A stretch of 64,000 nt of DNA from Edaphochlamys debaryana (lineage: Eukaryota; Chlorophyta; Chlorophyceae; Chlamydomonadales): assembly GCA_016858145.1 (NCBI GenBank), contig JAEHOE010000039.1, positions 310,001-374,000 of the forward strand, in the 5' to 3' direction. Every line of letters starts with the position of its first letter. Positions within the stretch are counted from its first letter, which is position 1. Of this stretch, positions 17,554 through 29,500 are shown piece after piece. The notes beneath the pieces are model-generated. The model saw only the letters and a list, made by a program, of their open reading frames with translations. It was not told where the DNA came from and did not search any database. The translations under genes and the position numbers were made by a program.

Positions 17554-20500
17554 ATGGTGCTGATACCGCCTGTGAATGCGGCAGTGCTCGCCGCTGCGTA
17601 TGGAGCAACCGAATGCGCGGTCCTGGTCCTCGCGGCCGGCAGCAACTGCACCGCGACGCCGTCTGAGGGGACTAGTTCACCCTCAGTCTACTCAGTTGCT
17701 CAGGGGGATGCCCTGAGCGGAACGGCGGAGAGCGGCCACGCGCATGGCTGGGTCCCGCGGTGGGCCAACAAGGCCGCGCTGCAACGTTTTCAGGCCCTGT
17801 GTGCTACCCGAGGGCTCCAGGAGTCGCACACATTGCCACCAGAAATCCAGGCTGCACTAAACGACGTGTCTGCCCGTTGGGTTTCGGAAGGCGCGGACAC
17901 CCTCGGGACTGGGTGCGGGTACCCGACTTCTGGTCGCTGCCCGCGGGCGCTGGCCGTGCGCTTCTATGGTGGGACTGGCGGCGCTGGCGGGGCGCTGGAG
18001 ACAAGCCCCGCACATGGACAGGCATCAAAGCAGAAGGGCACCCGCACTTCTCGCAGCGCAGTGGGCCGCCGCTGGCTGCAGTGCTTTTGCCTGGGGCCGT
18101 CGTCGGCAGACCCTTCCAAGGGCGCCAGGCGGGCGGCGGCGGAGAGCTGCAGTGGGCCTCTGCCTCCAGGCCCCACGCGGGCGGTGCTCCTGGTCTTCCC
18201 CGAGCCTCATGTCAGCACCGTGCCCCGGGCGCCGCCCCTGCCGCTGCCGCCCGTCACCCCCACACTGGACGCTCCGCCTCCCTCAGGCAGCTGCGGCGCC
18301 CAGCGGCTGTCCCCGGTGCAGCCCACTGCAGCCACCAAGCCCCCGCCCCCGCCCCCAAGTGACCGTCGGCCCCGGCCTTGAGGCCGTGTTCCTCGACGGC
18401 CTGCCGCTGGTGGTGACTGCATTCTCCTGCGATGGAGCGGTGCGGTACCAGAACGCCGCCTCGCTGCTCTACTACGGCCTGCTGCTGGGGGCAGCGGCTG
18501 TGGGGGCGGCGGCAGCCGCGTCCCAGCCGGGTTCAGCAGCCACGCCCTTCTCCACTGCCGCCGCTATCACGGCCGCCGCGGCTGCTGAGGCGGCCTTTAC
18601 GGCGGGCTATGTGAGCGAGGGGCGCAGCTCGAGCGCCTGGGCAGGCGGCAGCGGGGGCAAGGGGCTGGGCGCACGGTTCCCGCTGCTGCTGGACCTCTTC
18701 GCCCTGGACCGGGCCAAGCTGGGGGCCATGCTGGAGGCGACCCTGGGGCCGCAGGCGCAGGGGGGCGGCGTGGGCGTGTGGGAAGGTGAGCGATGGGCTA
18801 GCTGCCTGCACAATCAGGCAGGGTGCATGACCTTACTGTAAAGAGGTAGGTGTTTAAGGGACGGACTCGTGCTGACACCAGGGCCCACTTGACTCCCTTC
18901 CTCGCAGGCATTGTGCGGGTGCCTGCCAGACTCAACCACAACCCCACAAGCAGGGCGCACTGCGACAGCCCCAACACGCCCGCTGCCAATGCCGACGCCG
19001 CTGCGTCCTCACTCGCCCCGCCACGCCCGCATCCGGCGGGGGGGTGCTTCTTGCTGTGTGCCGGCGTGGGCGAGGAGCCGCCGCAGTCAGAGGGGCAGGA
19101 CTTGGCTTCTGGCGCGTCCGCCGCGTCCTCCGCGTCCGCCCCCACGCCTGTTGCGGTTGGCGGCGAGGTCCTGCACGCCCTTCTGCCCCGCTGCAGCAGC
19201 GAGGGCCGGCAGCAGCCCTTGGTGTCTGGAGGCGGACCTGCCCTCTCAGGCGCCGGCTACGGGAGCTGTGGCCACCGCTCTGCGAGGAGGCCCACGGCCC
19301 TGGGAGCTTCAAGGCGGTCGCTCCTGGCGCATGCGTCTGCTCCGCCTCCCTTGCCCACCCCAGCTCCGGCTCGACGCCAGTCCTGCAGCATCTCAGTTGC
19401 CACGATGGACGCCAGGGACCCCTTCACCTTTGGCGGCTGTGCCGGTCCCGGTCCCCGTCCCGGTCCCGAGGAAGGAGCGCACACGCCCCAACACCCGGGA
19501 GGCATACCTGAGCTTGACGTCCGCAGAGCCCTGGGCGACCAGCTCCTGGAAGGTGGGGCAGACCTGCTGGGGGAGGGCAGGAGGAAGGTGGGCCGATCAC
19601 TCATGTGCGTTGAAAGCTGCCCACCGCATGCATCCACTTTGGGGTTCAGAGGGCTAGGAGCAGTTACAGGGCAATGCAGAGGAACTTCAAGACAGGCCTG
19701 CTTCTCTCCTGCTCACGTCCCGTGCCCATGCCCTACTCCCCCGCCCCCAGGTCGCGTTCGGCCCGTGTGTCATGGACACGAGCGGCTCCATTGCGCTGGA
19801 AACCGCCACGCGCTCGGGTGTTGCAGCGGTCGCGGAGCTCGGCTCCTGCGCGCACTCGAGCGCACACTTCGCGCATGGGACCGCCACCCCCACCTCGGAG
19901 TCGGTCGGCGGGCTGCTCAGCAGCACCCGCGGCTCACTGCAACGCCCCGCCTCGAGGCCCACCCCCGCCACCGCCATAGCCGCGGGCATGTGCGGCGCGC
20001 ACACAATCCCCCGTCCGCGGTCTGCGTGGCCGCGCGTAACTCCCAGGACCTGCACGATGCGACCCTGGAGGACGTGGACGTCGTCTTTCCGCTGCAGCCG
20101 CTCGTGAACCTGGGGCACCTGGGCCGGCGGCAGCACCTGCTCTCCGCCGGCACCACACGTTCGGCCTGGGTCGGCCTGCGTCCAGTTGCTGGGCGATCCC
20201 GGAGCCTGGCGCACCCCCATTGCGGGCGATGCCGTGCAGCTGATTGGGGCGCCCACACGCCGGGCGTCGTTCTCAGCTCGATCAGGCTCTGGGGCGATCT
20301 CCCTCCCGTCCACGCCAGGCATACTCTGCAGGCCCGCGACCTTGGACGGACGCGCCGCACGGAGGCTGCTCCACCGCAACTTGAGCCTGCGCGTTGTCAC
20401 CTCGGCCGCCCCCGCCTACAGCGACCCCTCCGCCGCCGCTTTCCTCAGCCCATGCACGCCGCCGCACGGCCAGGGAGCGAGCGCACTGCCCCGCGGGCCC

Positions 20501-23500
20501 GCAGCAGCTGCCTCAAACCCGACGCTGCCAATCGCCCGGTGAGCAGCACACGGGCCCGGTCGATGCGGGACGTCTCTGGTGCCGACCAAGCGGGTTCCAG
20601 TACGGGTGGCGGCAGCGGCGGCGTGGCAAGCGACTGGCACCCGCGCAAAAGCTGCAGTCGCGATGTGGAGCGGGGCAATGTGCAGCAGCAGCGGCAGCAG
20701 CCGTTGATGTCAAGTGACGGCGGCGGCAGCGGGGTTGTCCGCATCTCAATCCCCGGCAGGGGCTCTGGTGCGTTCACGCCCCTGGACGTCGCTGATGCCT
20801 CGGTCATGTTGGGTGGCAGTCCGGCCAACCCCGGCACGGCTGCCTTCACCGAGTCTACCGTCACAGGCCCGCGGTACCCCTGGACAGAGGCGGTCCCCGC
20901 CACAGCAAGCACAGGAGAGCAGCACGCCAGCAGTGCTGCCATGGCCATCGCGTCACCCGACGCAGGCAGCGCCACGCCCGCCGCCGGGTCTTCCGCGGCG
21001 CCGGCCATGGCTGCCAGCCCCATGCTCGCCGTTGAGCTTGACGGCAAGGCCGACAGGGCCTCTCACAGTCCCGGCAGTGGCCTGCTTCGCAGCCATTCCA
21101 GCGTGCTGGGGGCCCTGCATGTGCCCTCGGAGGCACTGCCGCTGTGTGGCTCTGGCCTCCTGGGGGACACTGCAGACCTGCAGGACAGCCAGGACGCAAC
21201 AAGCCTGAGCCTGAGCCTGAGCCTCAGCACCTCGCCCACCAGGGTCTGTTCCGCGGGGGCCTCATCGCTGCCATCGGCTGCCGCTGGCGCCGCCCAGCAG
21301 GCCGCCGCCCGGGAGCAGCAGCCGGGGTTGTGCCGCACCCAAACCTCCAGCCGCTTTCAGCTCGAGCACGTGTTGGGCGCCATGACGGAGCGAGACGGGC
21401 CCGGCATCGCTCCGTCACAGAGCCAGGGGCAGTCGGAGCGTCCCCAGCTGCCCTGGGGCACCGTGGACTCACCGGTACCTCATCTCCTCCACCTCTCCGA
21501 TGACGGGCCGGCCGTCGGCGGACGGGCCCGAGAGCTGGACTTCTCAGAGGTCGGCAAGACGCCACGCAAGACTGGCGCTGCCGGTATGCCTCAGCTGGTG
21601 GACCACGCCCTGCTGGTTACATCTTTGCTGGCAACAGCGGCTGGGGCGCCGCCCAAGGGCAGCGGTGATAGAGGCGCAGCGGCCGAGGCGGTACCTCTGG
21701 CCCAGTCGGGAGGCCCAGCAGATTACTATTTCCCGGACGGGGCCAATGCTGACGCTGACGCTGAAGCCGAGGCCGAGGCGCTGGCCTGGCACGAGCTGCG
21801 GGCCATGGCCGTGGTGGACCCCTCGAGCGGCGAGGCGTACCTGGTGCTGCTGCAGAAGGACGTGACGGCCAAGGTGGAGGCGGAGAGACACATCGCGCAG
21901 GTGGGAGGGAGGGGAGGCGGGCACGGGAGACAGCAACGCCGCCGTACGTGTGCACCCTTTGAGACCCTCCCTGCCCATGGAGAGCGGCCTGTGGGTTCGC
22001 ACTTTACGACTTGATTACTGTGGTTCCCGCCCTCACGTCTTTCTCCCCTTCATGACCCACCCGCTGCAGGTCACGGAGACCGAGCACCGCCTGCTGGAGC
22101 AGATCTTCCCTCGCCACGTGCTCGCCTACATGACGGAGGAGGGAGCCGCGCCGCAAGCGGTGCCCGTACCGCCCAGCCCAATGCTGTCTGGGTCCGCAGG
22201 GCACAACTGCCAACCCCGACCCATGGACTGGCGTCCGTGCGTGCGGGACTGCACGCGCCTGGCCACGTGGCACCCGCAGGTGGGCGTTAGGGCTTAGGCC
22301 ACGCTGCTTCCTTGGGGGAAGAGGTTCCTTGGGTATGGATGGCATAAGCCCCTCCTGGCCCCCTCACCCCATGCCCCTCAGGTGACCATCCTGTTCGCCG
22401 ACATCCAGGGTGAGGGCCTGGCTTGGATCTAGCATGGGCCTGGCTCATTGTGGGCGTGGTACGGAATGGAGCACCAGGGCGTTGTGCCAGCCTGTGACGC
22501 TTCGGCTCGGACTGCTGGCTTGCCCTCGCTCGTCCCACAGGCTTCACACCCATGTGCAATCAGCTGGCCCCGACCGTGGTCATGAAGTTCCTGAACGACC
22601 TCTTCGTGCGCTTCGACTCCCTGCTCGACGTGTACGGAGTGTACAAGGCAAGCTAGCCTGCCTTTCGGCCCTCCGTCTCGCTCTGGACCAATGAGCCCCC
22701 TGCGCGGCTCCCCTCCAATCCCGCCTGACCCCAACTGTCCTGTCCGCAGGTGGAGACCATCGTCGACTGCTACGTGGTGGCGGGCGGGCTGGTTGCGGAG
22801 GACGCCGACGGCATGGCAGCGGTAACCGACAGCGCACGTGACACAGAGCAGGCGGACAAGGTCGTTGCCTTTGCTCAGGTAATTGCAGTCAGTGGGGGCA
22901 CCGCATCCCCGCTGAAGTGAGGCGTGTCGCCGACTCGGAAATCGTCGGGATGCTTGCACAACCCGACTTGCACAATTCCCAATAGAAGTGATATCGTTGG
23001 ATAGATCATGAAGAGACGATGACAATGGTGTTCATGGTAGCGTGCGAAGCGTAGAGACGAAGGAACTCGCGTGCAAGCCTCTAGAGACGCTCGTCCAGTT
23101 CATGGGCCCGATGAAGGCAAGTGTACGGCACAATAGTCACTTAAATACGCGCTCCGCGCGCCCCAGACGGCAATTCCAGCCTATTCCCGACTCAATTAGC
23201 TCTGTAACGACTAAGATAGAGAAGCCTCGCTCCCGAGCCCCCTTCGAGTCTCCATCGATCGGCATCGCTCCAGCGACCGCCTCTCTTCAGTGGTAAGCGG
23301 GACCACGACCCTCGACCTTGTTCGCAGATCGTCTAAGGTGCTCAAGAGCGACCGTCGACACCAAGAGCGTCGTGCCCCAGTTCCCTTAGACGTTTCGCGA
23401 TCCCCCCAGGCCCAAACAAGTCGCGATTCCCCCGAACGCCCAAGATACGCTTCCGCCCCTTTCTCGCAGATAAAATTTTTCTCTCGCAGGTCGCTAGTGC

Positions 23501-26500
23501 GTTCGCGCTAAGTCGCCGTCGCCAGCGCCGTCATCGCGAACCCCAAAACGCCTAGTCGCGGTTCCCCTTAGTGCAGGTCACCCCTCTCCTGCTCGCAGGC
23601 ACCCGAGGCCAAAATTTGCTCCCCCGCCACCTCCCCCTGCCCTCTCTCCCACCGAGCGTGCCTTCAAGGCTCTCCAGGAGAACGAGGAAGGCGCCAAGAT
23701 CTTCGTTCCGGCCTTCTACGACTTCCTCCACAGGGCCAACGAGTTCAAGACGGCGGCCGAGAACATCACCTCCCTGTCGGCCTCTCGCCCCGCAGGCTGC
23801 GCTTACATCGGCCTCAGCAAGAAAGTGCGCCCTGACCAGGTTGTGAGCTTTGTCGACAAGTCCATCGGCCACGTCAACGAAGCCCTCGCCGGCGCCCACA
23901 AGCTCCACGAGAAGTCCCTGGAGCTCCTGATCTCCAAGCTCTCCGACTTCAAGTCCAAGGAGGAGGAGACCAACTTTGCCAACACCAAGTGCCTCACCGC
24001 TCTCAAGCAGCTCGAGGACTCGGAGGCCAAGATCAAGATCCTCGAGACCCGGCTCACCACCCAGGAGACGGAGCTCTCGGAGAAGATCTACACCGCCGCC
24101 AAGAGCAAGTTCGAGTCAGAGCACCAGGAGCTGATCTCCAAGTTCGAGCGCGCCCAGTCCGACCTGGTGCAGATCGAGAAGGACTACAAGCAGGTGGAGG
24201 ACAACGTCGCCTACTTCCGCAACCGGTGCTACGCCGAGGAGTCGGCCAAGCAGGACCTCAAGCGCAAGTACGAGTCTTCCCTCGGCACCGTCCGCCAGCA
24301 GAAGTCCAAGATCACCAACCTCGAGACGGAGATCAACAGGCTCCAGAACGACAAGCAGAAGCTGCAGGAGGATCAGCAGAAGCTGCAGGCCGCCAACGCC
24401 GCCCTGACGGTGCAGGTGCAGATCCAGGCCGCCCGCCAGATCCGCGTCGTCCCCGTCCCCGTGCCCCGCCGCCAGTCTCGCTGGGACCAGGTCCCCGGCC
24501 CCGTCGAGGAGCACGTCTCGCAGGCCCGCACCCCCGGCCGCGACCCCTCCCCCAGCCCCCGCTGCTCCGGGCCCAACCCGTCCGAGATCCGCGCCGGCCA
24601 CGACACCTACCTGCAGGAGGAGGACACCGCCAACAACCAGGAGACCGCCACCCAGGCCTAAGTGCCTACCGCCGGTGCAGGAGTTAGCTGAGCTAGCATA
24701 GAGGCAGGAAGTAGTGGCTTAGTGTATGCCCCTAGTGTCAGCTAGCCCCAACGCAGCTGGACGAGGGTACATTCCCCTCCGTGATCGGGTTAGGAAGCTA
24801 GCAGCGCCCGACCCCGTGGTGGTGGTTCGCAGGAGTAGCAGGTTGGCAGCCAAGGCGCAAGCCAAGGCTCAAGCTAAGGTGCAGGTCAAGGCTTCCAACT
24901 TGTAACAACCAAGAGGAGAGACCATGGCCCTGTCCCGTCAATCCTCCATGGGCGAGGTTGAGCAGCAGTCTCAACCCCCCAACCCAGCCCAGTCCGCAGG
25001 CCCCCAGCAGCCCAGCCAAGGCCAAGGCCTGCAGGACCCCAGCCAGCTAGAAGCCCTGGCTAGGCTCCTCCCCGGTGCCCTCCAGTCTATCCTGCTGCAG
25101 ATCGCGCAGGAGGTGCACCGCCTGATCCAATCCCCTGTCAACTCGGCAGCACAGCAGGCCGCCACGGCCACCGCATCGCAGGTCGTGCACAACACCGCGT
25201 CCCACATTGCCCAGACTGCCGCCACGCAGGCTGCCCTCCAGGCCATGAACGCCCCCTTCCAGGCGGTGCTCATGAAGGACGTGCTCAAGCACATCAAGCC
25301 GGACCAGTTCAGCGGCAACCCCAAGACGGACAAGATCAAGTGGGACGAGTTCGAGTACAAGATCAACGGGTACTTCAACACCCTGCAGATCCCGCCCGGC
25401 AACCGCATGCACGCCCTCCCCCACCTCCTCACAGGAGACGCAAGCCTGTACTTCAGGGTCAACATCGAGCCCCGCTTGCCCCCACCCACCTACGACGAGG
25501 CGATGGCCGAGCTGCGGCTCAAGTTCTCCGACCCCCTGCAGGCAGAGAAGTCGCGCGCCCAGCTGGCCCGCGTCACCTTCAAGGGATCCGTGTCGCAGCT
25601 GATCAACCACATCGACAAGCTGTGCCTGCACATCCCCGACGTCTCCGAGGCGGAGAAGCGTGACAAGCTCATGCGCGCGCTGCCGCAGGACATCCGCGTC
25701 GCCCTCACCCTGCAGGGCATGCACAACGCAACGTACGCGGACCTCAGCGCCAAGGCGGAGCTGCTCGACCACACCCTCGCCCAGACCAAGGGCCAGGACC
25801 GCAGCAAGGGCTACGACAAGAAGGGCAACGGCAACGGCAAGAAGTGGCACAAGAAGGGCGACTTCGAGCGCCGCCACAACAACCACAACAACCACGGCAA
25901 CGACGCCATGGAGCTCAACGCCATTGACACCCGCAAGTTCGTGCCCAAGGGCAACAACAAGCCCGACGCACCCATCAGCAAGCTGACGGACGCCGAGCGC
26001 TCCCACCTGCTCGCCAACAACGGCTGCCTCCGCTGCCGCCAGCTCGGGCACACGAAGGACGCGTGCCCCAAGTTCTCCCGCCAGGGAAACGGCAAGTAGA
26101 CCCGTGCGGGTCTACCGGCGCACAAGCGCCGCCGCACGGGCCTGATGCCCACACCCGGGCCAGGTCCCAATCCCCTGCATCGCAGGCGGACGAAGCCCGG
26201 ATCACAAACCCCGATCCTCAGATTCCGGACAAAACCCCGGCCAAGGGCCCCCCTGCCCAACCGCCCTCACAGGCCAAACCGCAGGGCTCACCCAAGGCTC
26301 CCCAGACCAAGGGCACCCCCGCCCAACCGCCCAAGTCTCCCAAGACGCAGGCCAAACCGCAGGGCGCACCCAAGGTCACCCCGGCCAAGGAGGCCGCCAA
26401 CCCTCCGAAGCCCCCCAAGCCACAGGTCCCTCGCATGCTGAAGCTGCACAGCGTGAAGCTCAATCCCAAAAAACAACAGATCATCTTCACAGGGATAGTA

Positions 26501-29500
26501 TGCGGACGCAGGGCCCGTGTGCTTGTCAACGGTGGCGCCACAGGCGACTTCGTCGACACCACCTGGATGCGCAAGAAGGAAATGAAGAGTGCCAAGCTGG
26601 TCCACGACACCTTCGTGCGACTCATCAACGGCATCACCCAGCCATGCACCCACGCCCTGCCCAACGCGTCAATCGTGTTAGGGCGTGCCTCTCCCCACAG
26701 GAGCACTGCGACGCTAACGGTCACCGACCTAGGTGACTTTGACGTGGTGCTTGGCAAACCCTGGCTGGCCCGCTTCAACCCGGTCATTGACTGGCGCACC
26801 AACTCGCTCACGTTCACAGAGAACCGAGCCAAACCCCTGACCATCCAGGCGGACACGCACGAGTCTCTGCAGGCAGCGGACCCTCACGTCATCTCTGCCC
26901 TGCAGTTCAAACGGCTCGTCCGGTCCAAGCAGACAACGCAATACAACCTGGCGGTCATCAAAGAGGTCCCCGCAGACGAAGAAGGCAAACCCCCCGTCGT
27001 CAACCTTAAACCCGTCCTCGACCAGTTCGCCGACGTCTTCACCGAGCCCTCGGGCATGCCACCCGAGCGAGCTATCGACCACAAGATCGACCTCAACACC
27101 AATGTCCCCATGAGCCGTAACTCCTACCGCATGTCGCAGGAGGAACTCACCGAGCTCAAGAAGCAACTGGAGGCCCTCCTCGGAAAGGGATACATCCGAC
27201 CCAGCGTCTCGCCCTACGGGTCCCCCGTCCTCTTCGCGAACAAAAAGGACGGTGGCCTAAGGATGTGTATCGATTACAGGGCCCTAAACAAAGCCACGAT
27301 CCGGAACGTCTACCCCCTGCCCCGGATAGACGAGCTACTCGACCGCCTCCACGGCGCCAAGGTCTTCAGCAAGATTGACCTTCAATCGGGGTACCACCAG
27401 ATACGTATCGCGGAAGAGGACATCCCCAAGACCGCTATCAACACCCGTTACGGTCACTACGAGTTCACGGTCATGCCCTTCGGCTTGACTAATGCCCCCG
27501 CGACCTTTCAGCGCCTTATGAATGATATCTACAGGCCCCTCCTCAATGAATGCGTCCTCGTGTACCTGGACGATATCCTCATCTACTCCAAAACAGAGGA
27601 GGAACACAAACAACACGTAGCCAAGGTACTGGAGCTCCTCCGGGAACACAAGCTCCACGCCAAGGCCAGCAAGTGCGCCTTCGGACTCGACAAGATCGAC
27701 TTCCTGGGCCACGTGGTGAGCGCCGACGGCATCTCCGCCGACCCGCGCAAGATCCAAGCCATCAAGGACTGGCCCAAGCTCAAGACGGTCACCGACCTCC
27801 GGTCCTTCCTCGGCCTCGCGCAGTACTATCGGCGGATGGTCAAGTCTTTCGCGCAGATCGCCGCCCCCCTCACCAACCTACTCGCAGGCCAAGAAAACAA
27901 GAAAGGCAGCAAGCAAGAGCTGACTGCCTGGGACAAGGAGTGCGACATGGCCTTCCAAGCCCTCAAAGACGCACTCACGTCCGCCCCCGTCATGGCAGCC
28001 CCTGACCCGAACCTCCCGTTCATGGTCACCACCGACGCATCCGACTACGCGACCGGTGGCGTGCTGTCCCAAGTCCAAGACGGCCACGAGCGTGTCATCG
28101 CCTACGAGAGCCGCAAGCTCATCCCCGCCGAGCGCAACTACCCCGCGCACGACAGGGAGATGCTCGCAGTCACACACTGCCTCCGTGTGTGGTGGCACCA
28201 CCTCAAGGGTCCGCACCCAGTCACCATCTGGACGGACAACTCCGCCGTCTCCAAATTCAAGACCCAGCCCCTCCTCAGCCGCCGCCAAGTCCGCTGGCTT
28301 GCTGAGCTGGAGGAATTCAACTACATCATCCAACACAAACCCGGCAAGACCAACGTGGTCGCTGACGCCATCAGCCGCCGCCCGGACCTCCGCGCATGCG
28401 CAGTCACGGTCTCCACGATCCGCCCTGCCGATGACATAGCCGATGCCATCCGCGTAGGCTACCGGCAAGACGAGCAGTACTGTGAGCACCGCGCGCAGGC
28501 CATTGCCGACCCCAACTGCCCATTCAAGCTCTACAAGGGCCTGCTCTACTACGAGCCCCCAGGCGCCCTACGAGCTCGCCTGTACATTCCTGACATCCCC
28601 GGCCTACGCACCAAGCTGCTGGCCGAAGCACACGACATCATCACCGCAGGTCACCTCGGCACGGCCAAAACGCAGGCACGCCTCGCCCGGCTCTTCTACT
28701 GGCCCCGCATGGAGCAGACTGTCGCCGCCTACGTGCAGTCTTGCCCCTCATGCCAGCGCAACAAGCCCCGCCCAGGCAAGACCCCCGGTCAATCCAAGCC
28801 TCTCCCCATTCCGGACAGGCCCTGGCAATCGATCTCCATGGACCTCATCACGCAGCTGCCGGTGAGCCACCGTGGTGACGACGCCATCGCAGTCTTCGTG
28901 GACAGATTCAGCAAAATGATCAAAGTCATTCCATGCAAGACCAGCATCGACGCCAAGTACCTGGCCGAGATAGCCTACGACTGGGTGTTCCAAACCTTCG
29001 GACACCCCGAGTCCATCGTGTCGGACCGAGACTCCAAGTTCACCAGCACCTTCTGGCAGACCCTCTTCGAACTGTCGGGCACCCGCCTCGACATGTCCTC
29101 TGCCTATCACCCCCAGACCGACGGGCAGACCGAGCGTGCCAACCGCACCCTCGAAGAGATGCTCCGCCACTACGTCAACGCCCACCAGAACAACTGGGAT
29201 GACGTGCTGCCCGCCCTCGAATTCGCCTACAACTCCTCGGTCCACGCCTCCACCGGCTTCACGCCGTTCAAGCTCGCCCTCGGCTATGAGCCCAACACGC
29301 CGCTGTCCCTTCTCGCGAAGCACCCCAACTGGGAGCCCGCCAACCGATCAGCCGCCACCATGATGCTCGACCGAGAGCTTGCCCGCAACCTGGCGAAGGT
29401 CCACGTCCGCGCTGCCCAGCAGCGTCAGGCACGGTGCAATGACACCCGGATGCGCCCGCTCACCTTAAAGGCAGGCGACAAGGTGCTGCTCTCCACCACA

